A stretch of DNA of 11,520 bases from Paludibacter sp. (GTDB taxonomy: Bacteria; Bacteroidota; Bacteroidia; Bacteroidales; Paludibacteraceae), in NCBI GenBank assembly GCA_030655595.1, contig JAUSNQ010000186.1, forward strand, positions 1 through 11,520. Direction: 5' to 3'. The first letter of the stretch is position 1. Every line of letters begins with the position of its first letter. Below, piece after piece: positions 1 through 6,849 of this stretch. The notes beneath the pieces are model-generated. The model was not told where the DNA came from and ran no database searches. It saw nothing but the letters and a program-made list of their open reading frames with translations. A program made the translations under genes and the position numbers.

Positions 1-20
1 AAAGTCACGCAAAAATAATA

Positions 21-48
21 AAAAAAGACTCCCGATTATCCGGAAGTC
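21..48 (-). terminator. Rho-independent terminator after the 60-aa protein gene
   Basis: GACTCCC (27-33) and GGAAGTC (42-48) form a 7-8 bp stem with one G-U pair. On the minus strand the stem is followed by a run of T (complement of the A-run at 21-26), just past the stop codon at 56. The plus strand also has a T-run after the stem (52-57), so it may stop transcription from both sides. Confidence 0.7.
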
Positions 49-55
49 TCATTTT

Positions 56-238
56 TTAACTAAGATTCATTTCGATGTACTGATTTTCATTGATCTTCTG
101 CACCCTGTAATTGGCAGCGAACTGCAATATCTTTTGAATGGTTGAGTCTGATGGTTGCATCTTGTCTGAACAGTCCTCCAACTGTTGTTTTGAAATTTTT
201 AAATCAGTTTTGTTTAATGGAGTAATCGTTTTTTGCAT
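56..238 (-). CDS. Small conserved-type hypothetical protein (60 aa)
   Basis: A 60-residue, soluble-looking protein starting MQKTITPLNK and ending NQYIEMNLS. A TTG two codons upstream (244) would add two residues, but the ATG at 238 is the more natural start. There is no signal peptide or membrane segment. The C-terminal half (residues about 30-50, DSTIQKILQFAANYRVQKI) resembles a type of very short Bacteroidales protein that I recall from intergenic regions, with a pattern of the form 'S..TI..IL.F......K'. That resemblance is from memory. The function is unknown. A convincing terminator directly after the stop codon supports a real transcription unit. No clear TAnnTTTG promoter box was found upstream. 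A chance ORF remains possible because the gene is short. Confidence 0.6.
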   Translation of the reverse strand: MQKTITPLNKTDLKISKQQLEDCSDKMQPSDSTIQKILQFAANYRVQKINENQYIEMNLS

Positions 239-318
239 AGGCAATAATTATCATTTTAGTTTCTGATTCATAAACGCATATTAATTAAAAAAATTATATG
301 AGGTGAAAAATATTTTCT

Positions 319-352
319 AAAAAAAATAACGGACAGAGATAAACCCTGCCCG
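319..352 (-). terminator. Rho-independent terminator of the sod gene
   Basis: On the minus strand CGGGCAG pairs with CTGTCCG (plus-strand positions 346-352 and 330-336), including one G-U pair, around a 9-nt loop. It is followed by a T-rich tail (complement of the A-run 319-326). It lies about 60 bases past the superoxide dismutase stop codon. Confidence 0.75.
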
Positions 353-409
353 CATAAACACACACTCATTTTCAGATAGCTAACAAATACCTAATAAAAA
401 CCTATTTCT

Positions 410-985
410 TTAATACCTGCTTTCAACAGCTTTCCAATCGATGATATTCCACAACGCATTCACGTGATCGGGTCTGCGGTTCTGGTAATCTAAGTAGTAT
501 GCATGTTCCCATACATCAAATCCAAGCAATGGAACGAGTCCCTTTACTACAGGATTACTGCCATTGGGTTCTTTTTCAATCGATAATTTGCCGGCGTCAT
601 CCTTGGCCAACCATGCCCATCCTGATCCAAATACGGATACCGCTGCAGCATTAAATTCTTTTTTTAAGTTCTCGAAATCTCCAAATTCCCGGTTGATAGC
701 TTCGGCTAATTTGCCTGAAGGAAATCCGCCACCATTGGGAGAAAACGAAAGGAAATAAATGTTGTGGTTCAATGCCTGACCGGCATTATTGAATAACGGA
801 CCATCACTTTGTTTCACAATATCAACCAAATCCATATTTTCAAATTTCGTCCCTGCAATCAGGTTGTTTAGGTTGGTGATATATGCCTGGAAATGCTTTC
901 CATAATGTAATTCTACTGTTTGTTTGCCAATTACAGGCTCTAATGCGCCTGTTTCGTACGGTAATGTTGGAAGTTCAAATTTCAT
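410..985 (-). CDS. sodB: Superoxide dismutase, Fe/Mn family (probably cambialistic)
   Basis: Converts superoxide to O2 and H2O2 in the cytoplasm; there is no signal peptide. The 191 residues are the normal full length. Metal ligands of the Fe/Mn family are all present: His27 (VELHYGKH), His74 (LNHNIYF), Asp157 and His161 (FDVWEHAYY). His31 and the gateway Tyr35 are also in place. Gln70 (NNAGQALNH) is placed as in Fe-type enzymes rather than the Mn-type position. Gly155, two residues before the ligand Asp157, matches the residue that established work on the Porphyromonas gingivalis enzyme links to use of either Fe or Mn. Metal use here is therefore probably flexible, but that is an inference. 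The ATG at 985 opens MKFELPTLPY, the usual N-terminus. It is transcribed alone, with its own terminator. Only a weak TATTATTG box (1008-1015) is seen as a possible promoter. Confidence 0.97.
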   Translation of the reverse strand: MKFELPTLPYETGALEPVIGKQTVELHYGKHFQAYITNLNNLIAGTKFENMDLVDIVKQSDGPLFNNAGQALNHNIYFLSFSPNGGGFPSGKLAEAINREFGDFENLKKEFNAAAVSVFGSGWAWLAKDDAGKLSIEKEPNGSNPVVKGLVPLLGFDVWEHAYYLDYQNRRPDHVNALWNIIDWKAVESRY

Positions 986-1069
986 GATAACTATATTTTA
1001 ATTGTTACAATAATACTTTAGAGTTCTATATAACGTTTAAACGCATAGTGTTTCATTTGTGTTTAGTAG

Positions 1070-1092
1070 AAAAAATCAATATGGATATTGAT
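1070..1092 (-). terminator. Weak AT-rich terminator candidate after the 601-aa receptor gene
   Basis: ATCAATAT (1075-1082) and ATATTGAT (1085-1092) form a perfect inverted repeat with a two-base centre, so the real loop must be at least four bases. On the minus strand it is followed by six T (complement of 1070-1075). It lies about 85 bases past the receptor stop codon. The stem is all A/T apart from two pairs, so termination may be inefficient. Confidence 0.4.
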
Positions 1093-1177
1093 AGTTTCTA
1101 TGATTAGGCAATCGATTGACCATGATGATTTTGCGGTGAATTACTGTATTCAGAAAGAAATAAAGCTTGATTAAATC

Positions 1178-2983
1178 CTACAATTGATAGTTAAATCCCC
1201 CGTGAAAATTAATTCCAGACATTGGGTAACCATTATTAATCTGATACTGCTGATTCAATAGATTATGTCCGGAAATAAAAACTTCAAACGGCTTCGTAAC
1301 TTTCGCTGAAATGCGGGCATTGAGCAGGGTAAAATTCTGGATATTTTCCGGACTGATTGAAGCATAAAGTTCATTCACATGCTGAGCGGACACATTGAAA
1401 TTAAGTATTTTATACTGATAATTCAGGTTGATGTTGAACTGGTGCTTAGGTGCTGCCACAATCGTTTTTTCCATATCAAGGAAAGTATAATTGGCCTGCA
1501 CATTCAACTGATTGGTTACGCGGTATTTTGCAGCAAATTCGATTCCGCGGTTGCTGAATGACCCAACATTCTGACGCATCGGCGGCATACCTCCGACAAC
1601 CTGTATTATATTCTCTCCTTCAGCAAGAAAAAGTGTCAGTTCGGTGTTTAACTGATGTCCCAAAAACGATTGCAACCAACTGATATCGTAATTCATCATT
1701 CGCTCAGGTTTTAGTTCCTCGTTGGGAGCGTACAAGTATAGCTCCATCACAGTCGGACTTCTAAAACCTTTTGACACAGATGCTTTGAAATTGGTTGTTT
1801 CGCCCGCTCGAACGGCTACTCCCGTCATCGGTACCCATTCATTGCCAAAAACTGAATTATGCTCAAAACGTAAACCGGCATTCAAATCAACAATTTCTAG
1901 TAACTTTTGACGAATTAAAGTGTATCCCGCAAGTTCATTAACTGTTTTCAGAGTATTTGCGGCCATACCGCCGTTTGCCTGACCACCGAATTTTTTTGCA
2001 TCGAAGCCTGCTGTAATATGGGTATTACTGAAAAGACGGTAATTCTGATAAATCATCAAACCCGAATTCCGGTCGGTCGACTGAAATCCATCGGAGAAAG
2101 CATGTTCGCCGAAATTATGGTACAACTTAACTGCACCATCAAGTCTGTTGTATTTATTTTCTACCGAAAGTGCTGCCTTTCCCCGAAAGACATCAATATT
2201 AAAAGGAGCCGGTGCTTGAACCGGTCCATTATCATTCGCCTCATATTGCGCCAGACTCACATCAGCCGTAATTTTCCAGTTCGGGTTTAAGTCGTATCCT
2301 GCTTTCAGATATCCGTTACCAATATCGAAATCTGTATTCTCCCTGATACCCTCAGTTTTACCATAATTTGCTGAAACAAATAAACTCAGTCTGTCTTTTT
2401 TAATCCCGAATGTGCCGGCGTATTTCTGCGTGTTATATGAACCATATACAGCATTTAATGTTGCCGATAAACCTTCTGCTTGTTGTTTTTTGGTGATGAT
2501 GTTGATGGCACCCGCCATAGCATTCGAACCGTAAAGCACAGAAGCCGGACCGCGTATCACTTCGACCTTTTCCACATCAGAAGCCACGTAAGCGTCAGGC
2601 AGCGGATGACCGAAAATTCCCTGATACTGCGGATGTCCGTCGATTAGCACCAATACCTGCGTATTCGGCGAACTGCCAACACCACGTACATTGATTGTGC
2701 CCGATCCTCCGGCTGCCACACCAAAGCCCAGGATATTCCGCTCGGTAATGAAAACACCGGGCACATAAGTGCTCAGGGTAGTGAGGACATTATACTGTCC
2801 GCTTTGTTTGATGTTTTCAGCACTTATTTGTGAAACCGACAAGGGAACTAATTTACGGGACGTTTCGAATTTTGAACCTGTTACTACTACATCTTCTAAT
2901 TGTACTGAGTCTTTAAAAGTTTCTTTCGAATATGCATTAAAACTAACGCATGACAAGAGAATTAAATATATAATCTTTTTCAT
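1178..2983 (-). CDS. TonB-dependent outer-membrane receptor (BtuB-size, 601 aa)
   Basis: Outer-membrane barrel receptor that imports a scarce ligand using TonB-ExbBD energy. A signal peptide (about residues 1-19, MKKIIYLILLSCVSFNAYS) is followed by a TonB box (29-36, LEDVVVTG). Next comes a plug domain (about 42-165) with the family pattern VEVIRGPASVLYGSNAMAGA (140-159), and a barrel of about 430 residues to the C-terminus. It lacks the N-terminal carboxypeptidase-regulatory-like domain of SusC-type receptors, and its size is that of cobalamin, siderophore or heme receptors. The substrate cannot be read from sequence. The protein ends in GGFNYQL, so the last residue is Leu rather than the common terminal aromatic. 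A good Bacteroidota promoter lies upstream at 3023-3053. The gene diverges from a lipoprotein gene. There is no adjacent permease or SusD partner in the window. Confidence 0.93.
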   Translation of the reverse strand: MKKIIYLILLSCVSFNAYSKETFKDSVQLEDVVVTGSKFETSRKLVPLSVSQISAENIKQSGQYNVLTTLSTYVPGVFITERNILGFGVAAGGSGTINVRGVGSSPNTQVLVLIDGHPQYQGIFGHPLPDAYVASDVEKVEVIRGPASVLYGSNAMAGAINIITKKQQAEGLSATLNAVYGSYNTQKYAGTFGIKKDRLSLFVSANYGKTEGIRENTDFDIGNGYLKAGYDLNPNWKITADVSLAQYEANDNGPVQAPAPFNIDVFRGKAALSVENKYNRLDGAVKLYHNFGEHAFSDGFQSTDRNSGLMIYQNYRLFSNTHITAGFDAKKFGGQANGGMAANTLKTVNELAGYTLIRQKLLEIVDLNAGLRFEHNSVFGNEWVPMTGVAVRAGETTNFKASVSKGFRSPTVMELYLYAPNEELKPERMMNYDISWLQSFLGHQLNTELTLFLAEGENIIQVVGGMPPMRQNVGSFSNRGIEFAAKYRVTNQLNVQANYTFLDMEKTIVAAPKHQFNINLNYQYKILNFNVSAQHVNELYASISPENIQNFTLLNARISAKVTKPFEVFISGHNLLNQQYQINNGYPMSGINFHGGFNYQL

Positions 2984-3022
2984 TTATGACACTTTATACT
3001 TTAGTTTACAAATTTAACGGCA

Positions 3023-3053
3023 CAAAGGTAAAAGAAAATATGTTTTAATCAAT
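3023..3053 (-). promoter_or_regulatory. Bacteroidota-type promoter of the 601-aa receptor gene
   Basis: On the minus strand ATTG (3050-3053) is followed by a 19-bp spacer and TACCTTTG (3023-3030). This matches the known Bacteroidota consensus TTTG-N19-TAnnTTTG with one mismatch in the -33 box. The predicted start of transcription would be about 30 bases before the ATG at 2983. Confidence 0.65.
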
Positions 3054-3135
3054 CTTAGAAAATTAAATTACATATTTATCTATTCAAGATTTTCGTTTTT
3101 TTCAAAGTTTCAATTCATTGATTAAAAAAACGGCA

Positions 3136-3200
3136 AGATGTTTGTTGTTACTGTCAAACATTAACATCTGGCAAGTACTTATAACGTACCTGCTTTTTTT
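3136..3200 (+). promoter_or_regulatory. Two-hairpin leader with terminator-like second hairpin
   Basis: ATGTTTG (3138-3144) and CAAACAT (3155-3161) form one stem. AGATGTT (3136-3142) and AACATCT (3163-3169) form an overlapping alternative. Ten bases downstream of the first stem, GCAAGTAC (3171-3178) and GTACCTGC (3186-3193) pair at 7 of 8 positions (plus A-C) around a 7-nt loop and run straight into seven T (3194-3200). No plus-strand gene lies upstream, so the terminator-like hairpin sits in the probable leader of the lipoprotein gene at 3233. Attenuation is the simplest reading. An operator or a short stand-alone RNA is also possible. Confidence 0.4.
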
Positions 3201-3232
3201 GAAATCAATAAATTAACACAAAAAAAAACATT

Positions 3233-3655
3233 ATGCATCGCATTTACTTACTATTTACACTATCAGTAATGCTATTTAGTGCCTGTGAGACTGTCTCTTA
3301 TCCTGAAGACCTTACTACAAAACAAGTTTTTCAATTTACAGTCAGGTCATCCGACTGGATTCCTGTAACCGACCAAGCTGGTTTAAATCTCTATTACCGT
3401 TGCCCGTTTAATTTGGATGGAGTTACAAGTTACATGATTAATGACGGCGCTGTGATGGGATATATTGAACTCAACGGCGGCGCTCAGCAGGCATTACCCT
3501 ATACTCGTCATTTTGAAAACAGCAACGGAGAAAAATGGAGTCGCACCGTCGATTTTGACTATTCACAAAATGATATCCATTTTTATGTAACTAACAACGA
3601 TTTTGCGGTTGATCCGCCTGAAGCAATGTATTTCAGGGTTGTTTTTATCTGGTAA
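3233..3655 (+). CDS. Small predicted lipoprotein of unknown function (140 aa)
   Basis: MHRIYLLFTLSVMLFSAC is a lipoprotein signal peptide with lipobox LFSAC, so Cys18 is the expected lipidated residue and the mature chain has about 122 residues. The mature part has no membrane segment and alternates polar and hydrophobic residues (for example RVVFIW at the end), suggesting a small beta-rich domain. Short lipoproteins with a similar 'Y...F....' and 'LP' middle and a terminal 'F+VV.I' strand occur widely in Bacteroidota, to my knowledge without a proven function. It diverges from the receptor gene at 1178-2983 and ends at a good terminator, so it is probably a single-gene unit. A role as periplasmic or surface helper of a neighbouring receptor is only suggested by position. 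Confidence 0.82.
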   Translation: MHRIYLLFTLSVMLFSACETVSYPEDLTTKQVFQFTVRSSDWIPVTDQAGLNLYYRCPFNLDGVTSYMINDGAVMGYIELNGGAQQALPYTRHFENSNGEKWSRTVDFDYSQNDIHFYVTNNDFAVDPPEAMYFRVVFIW

Positions 3656-3720
3656 GTTGTTAATTTTCAGGTAATATCGCAACAGTTGTTTTGATATTAT
3701 TTTCTTCATAATTTATGATT

Positions 3721-3764
3721 CAAATAAAGCCTTCCGGCAATAAAAATTCGGACGGCTTTATTTG
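3721..3764 (+). terminator. Bidirectional-looking terminator after the lipoprotein gene
   Basis: CAAATAAAGCC (3721-3731) pairs perfectly with GGCTTTATTTG (3754-3764). The stem is extended inward by TCCG/CGGA after one mismatch, around a 12-nt A/T-rich loop. The GC core followed by TTTATTTG fits a Rho-independent terminator about 65 bases past the stop codon. Confidence 0.75.
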
Positions 3765-3820
3765 TATAATATCTCCATAAAGGGTCATTTAGAATTTAAA
3801 AGATGAACATTCTTTCAAGT

Positions 3821-3850
3821 TTTGCTGTTTAGCAGTAAACATACATTTTG
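3821..3850 (+). promoter_or_regulatory. Possible promoter/operator before the His-rich protein gene
   Basis: TTTG (3821-3824) could be a -33 box. TACATTTTG (3842-3850) resembles the -7 box TAnnTTTG with one extra base. TGCT (3823-3826) and AGCA (3831-3834) form a small dyad between them that could bind a repressor. The start of transcription would fall almost at the ATG (3860), giving a nearly leaderless message. The match is imperfect. Confidence 0.3.
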
Positions 3851-3859
3851 CAACAATTA

Positions 3860-4228
3860 ATGCACAGACAAAATTCACATACCATCCGCTTCCTCAGGGT
3901 TGCATTGTTGTTGTTCTTCATCGGACATTACAGCAACACAACCATGTTCTACCACACCCATGAGGTAGATGGCAGATTGTATTGTCACTCGCATTTCTTC
4001 GGATTTAAAAACAGCAAAGGAATTCCAGTTTCATCGCATTCCCATTCAGGCAATCAATTCCAGTTGATTGACACTTTCAATCAAATCAGTCTGACCGATG
4101 AACTTGATTTCCCTGAAACTCCGATACCGGTTTTAAGATTTTCTGATTTAAACGCAATTGAATTACCGCAAACACCCCAACTTATTCCGGTGCTGCACCT
4201 CAGCTTACGCGCACCTCCGGCTTGCTAA
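3860..4228 (+). CDS. Membrane-anchored or exported His-rich small protein (122 aa)
   Basis: An in-frame TTG at 3848 would add four residues; the ATG at 3860 gives MHRQNSHTIRF and a normal signal sequence, so it is preferred. One hydrophobic segment (about residues 10-23, FLRVALLLFFIGHY) follows basic residues and should act as an uncleaved anchor or signal peptide. It is followed by clustered His and Cys: HTH (32-34), CHSH (42-45) and HSH (60-62). That spacing looks like a metal-binding surface outside the inner membrane. The pattern HxH...HSH(P/F)(F/Y)...HSH recalls small Bacteroidales proteins of unknown function that I associate with TonB-dependent receptor genes; that recollection could not be checked. 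It is codirectional with the receptor at 4425-6713, with about 196 bases of repeat-containing DNA between. A metal chaperone or sensor role is inference. Confidence 0.75.
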   Translation: MHRQNSHTIRFLRVALLLFFIGHYSNTTMFYHTHEVDGRLYCHSHFFGFKNSKGIPVSSHSHSGNQFQLIDTFNQISLTDELDFPETPIPVLRFSDLNAIELPQTPQLIPVLHLSLRAPPAC

Positions 4229-4234
4229 GACATA

Positions 4235-4408
4235 CAGACATTTCTTTCTGCAGATATTTCTCTCTTAAATGAGCTGAATTAAAATTCATCTTATTCATAA
4301 TACAGAGATATCGCTCTCAATCGAGATTTCGAGATTTCTCAATTTTTCTCTACAGATATTTCGCTCCAGATGGAGCTGAAAACTTATATGTACTTATATG
4401 ACTTATAG
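4235..4408 (+). repeat. Degenerate ~50-bp intergenic repeat, three units, plus 10-bp repeat
   Basis: CAGATATTTC (4251), CAGAGATATC (4303) and CAGATATTTC (4353) begin units spaced 52 and 50 bases apart. The consensus start is CAGATATTTCGCTC, then a few variable bases, then GAGCTGAA, which makes a short stem (GCTCC/GGAGC in the third unit at 4363-4376). A partial copy starts at 4235. At the right end ACTTATATG occurs at 4382-4390 and 4392-4400, with ACTTATAG at 4401-4408. The array fills the gap between the His-rich gene and the receptor gene. Confidence 0.55.
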
Positions 4409-4424
4409 GGTTAAAAAATTAAAT

Positions 4425-6713
4425 ATGAAATACTTATTAATATTCGCTATAACTTTATTAAGCCTGTCATCCTACGGGCAAAGAAAAACCGATGCCAATA
4501 TTGTCGGTGATGTGAAAGACATCAAAACAGGGGAACACATCCCCTTCATCAATGTAACCATAAACAACACAGTTATCGGCACCACAACAGATGCTACCGG
4601 TCACTATTTCCTCAAAAACCTCCCAATTGGAACATTTACCTTGCGGGTAAGTGGTGTCGGATACAGAACTGTGGAAAAGGAAATTGTGCTTGAATCAGGC
4701 AAAACGATTGAAGTAAATTTCCTGACTACAGAAACTTCCCTGTCACTGAATGAAGTGGTGGTGAGCGCCAACCGCAATGAGACCAACCGGAGAGAGGCTT
4801 CGGTAGTGGTGGGTGTTGTGAGTCCGAAAATTTTCGCAGCAAGCAACTCGGTTTGTATAGCCGACGGACTGAACTTTCAACCGGGATTACGGGTCGAAAA
4901 CAACTGCAACAACTGTGGGTTTACGCAAGTTCGTATCAACGGGCTAGAAGGGCCATATTCTCAGATACTGATTGACAGCCGACCTGTTTTCAGCGCTTTG
5001 TCGGGTGTTTACGGATTAGAACAAATTCCTGTGAACATGATTGAACGGGTAGAAATTGTTCGAGGAGGAGGTTCTGCTTTGTATGGCTCCAATGCCATCG
5101 CGGGAACCATCAACATCATCACGAAGGAGGCTTTGAACAACTCTTTTTCAGCAGGATACAATTACGAACTGATCGGGGGTGCGGCTTCTGATAATTCGGT
5201 AAACCTGAACACCTCCATCGTGAGTGACGATAATAAAGCGGGTATGTATTTATTTGGTGCATACCGGAATCGATTGCCGTATGACCACAACGATGACGGT
5301 TTTTCAGAGGTAACCAAACTGCTCAACCACACTATGGGGATGCGTTCATACTATCGTCTAAGTTCACAAAGCAAATTGACATTAGAATATCACAACATCC
5401 ACGAGTTCAGGCGAGGAGGTAATGATTTCCACCTGCAACCGCACGAAACAGACATCACTGAACAAGTGGAGCATGAAACCAATGGAGGCGGACTGGCGTA
5501 CAACTGGTATAGTCCCGATGCAAAACAAAAACTTAATGTTTACACTTCGCTGCAACAGGTTCATCGTCAGAGTTATTACGGTTCCGGCCAAAACCCCAAC
5601 GCTTATGGCAATACGGAGAACCTGACTTCAGTAACGGGTGCGCAATACGTGTATAACTTCAGCAACCTACTGTTTATGCCATCAGAAATAACTGTTGGCG
5701 GAGAATATCAGTATGATGATTTACAGGATAGGATGCCAGGATACAACAGGAGTATAGAGCAAACTACTCACGTGTCAGGCTTTTTTCTTCAGAATGAATG
5801 GAAAAATAAAGACATTAACATCTTGTTGGGTGGGCGGTTGGATAAGCACAACATGCTAGAGAAGGCAGTTTTCAGTCCGCGGATCACCCTGAAATATAAC
5901 TTCACACCAGACATCAACTGGCGGGGTTCTTACGCAGCGGGGTTCCGGGCGCCACAGGCTTTCGAAGAAGACTTGCACCTCGATGCGGCAGGAGGTGTGA
6001 TGAAACTCATCAAACTTTCTGATGACCTGCGGCCTGAGTATTCTCACAGTTTCAGTAGCTCCCTCGATTATTATTTCAGAATAGGAAAGATGGAAGCAAA
6101 TATACTTGCCGAAGGATTTTATACACGTATCAATGATATTTTCATCTTGACCGAATCAGGAGTGGATACAAACGGAAACATCATCATGGTACGTCAGAAT
6201 GGATCAGGTGCAAAAGTCAGCGGCATCAATATCGAGGGTAAACTGGCACCATCAACTAAATTACAACTTCAGCTTGGCTATACGCTACAACAAAGTCTGT
6301 ACAACGAACCTGAACATTGGTCGGACGACAACAGCGTGGCTCCGGAAAGAAAGATGTTACGCACACCTAACAACTACGGCTATTTTTCCTTATCAGTTAA
6401 TCCCACCCGCAAGTTGCTAATCACGGCGACCGGAACGTACACAGGTAGCATGTTGGCACCGCATTTTGCGGGATATGTCGCTGCAGATCGTTTGGAGAAT
6501 ACCCCGTCGTTCTTAGATGCCAACCTGAAAGCTGCATACGACTTTAAACTGAATGGAATAAATATGCAATTGAGTGGCGGCGTAAAGAACATCTTCAATA
6601 GTTTCCAGCAGGATCTGGATTTGGGAGCTTTGCGGGATGCCGGATACGTGTTCGGACCTTCAATACCAAGGACTGCGTTTATTTCGTTGAAATTCAGCAA
6701 TCTTAATTTTTAG
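4425..6713 (+). CDS. TonB-dependent receptor with regulatory-like domain and CxxC plug motif (762 aa)
   Basis: The ATG at 4425 gives a clean signal peptide (MKYLLIFAITLLSLSSYGQ). The upstream ATG at 4398 lies inside a short repeat and would add nine residues ahead of it, so it is rejected. Domains in order: carboxypeptidase-regulatory-like beta-sandwich (about 24-100, with GEHIPFINVTI and DATGHYFL), TonB box (108-115, LNEVVVSA), plug (about 120-235) ending in the family pattern ERVEIVRGGGSALYGSNAIA, then an outer-membrane barrel finishing in Phe. The plug contains ENNCNNCGF (Cys161, Cys164), with a further Cys at 144. Three cysteines in an exported plug are uncommon and could form a disulfide or bind metal. 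The receptor lacks a SusD partner, so a polysaccharide role is unlikely. With a His-rich protein gene directly upstream, a metal or metal-complex cargo is the best inference. It shares a terminator with dapA. Confidence 0.93.
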   Translation: MKYLLIFAITLLSLSSYGQRKTDANIVGDVKDIKTGEHIPFINVTINNTVIGTTTDATGHYFLKNLPIGTFTLRVSGVGYRTVEKEIVLESGKTIEVNFLTTETSLSLNEVVVSANRNETNRREASVVVGVVSPKIFAASNSVCIADGLNFQPGLRVENNCNNCGFTQVRINGLEGPYSQILIDSRPVFSALSGVYGLEQIPVNMIERVEIVRGGGSALYGSNAIAGTINIITKEALNNSFSAGYNYELIGGAASDNSVNLNTSIVSDDNKAGMYLFGAYRNRLPYDHNDDGFSEVTKLLNHTMGMRSYYRLSSQSKLTLEYHNIHEFRRGGNDFHLQPHETDITEQVEHETNGGGLAYNWYSPDAKQKLNVYTSLQQVHRQSYYGSGQNPNAYGNTENLTSVTGAQYVYNFSNLLFMPSEITVGGEYQYDDLQDRMPGYNRSIEQTTHVSGFFLQNEWKNKDINILLGGRLDKHNMLEKAVFSPRITLKYNFTPDINWRGSYAAGFRAPQAFEEDLHLDAAGGVMKLIKLSDDLRPEYSHSFSSSLDYYFRIGKMEANILAEGFYTRINDIFILTESGVDTNGNIIMVRQNGSGAKVSGINIEGKLAPSTKLQLQLGYTLQQSLYNEPEHWSDDNSVAPERKMLRTPNNYGYFSLSVNPTRKLLITATGTYTGSMLAPHFAGYVAADRLENTPSFLDANLKAAYDFKLNGINMQLSGGVKNIFNSFQQDLDLGALRDAGYVFGPSIPRTAFISLKFSNLNF

Positions 6714-6722
6714 GTATATGGA

Positions 6723-6771
6723 CCAAAAACAGTTGGTAAGAATTTCAAAAATTCTTACCAACTATTTTTGG
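6723..6771. terminator. Long convergent terminator between receptor gene and dapA
   Basis: AGTTGGTAAGAATTT (6731-6745) and its exact complement (6749-6763) form a 15-bp stem with a 3-nt centre. After one mismatch the stem continues for seven pairs (CCAAAAA 6723-6729 with TTTTTGG 6765-6771). It lies between two converging genes and, thanks to A/T tracts on both sides, can stop transcription in either direction. Confidence 0.75.
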
Positions 6772-6849
6772 ACTCATTACACTTTTAAAAATAATTAAAA
6801 ATTACCCTTAATTCTTTAATAAAGAAGAACTGAAAAAATTAGAACTTTT

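Noticed and set aside
4398..4424. Upstream ATG as start of the 762-aa receptor
   Set aside because: It arises in an ACTTATATG repeat and would put nine residues (MTYRVKKLN) before an otherwise typical signal peptide.
6380..6700. 106-codon open frame antisense to the receptor barrel
   Set aside because: Shadow of a clearly coding frame; no motifs and no upstream signals.
4425..6713. Receptor as a SusC-type glycan importer
   Set aside because: It has the regulatory-like N-terminal domain, but the chain is shorter than usual SusC proteins and no SusD-like gene follows; dapA lies on the opposite strand instead.
1178..6713. Receptor region as a recently acquired island
   Set aside because: No integrase, tRNA, transposase or clear boundary repeats, and no obvious change of base composition by eye.
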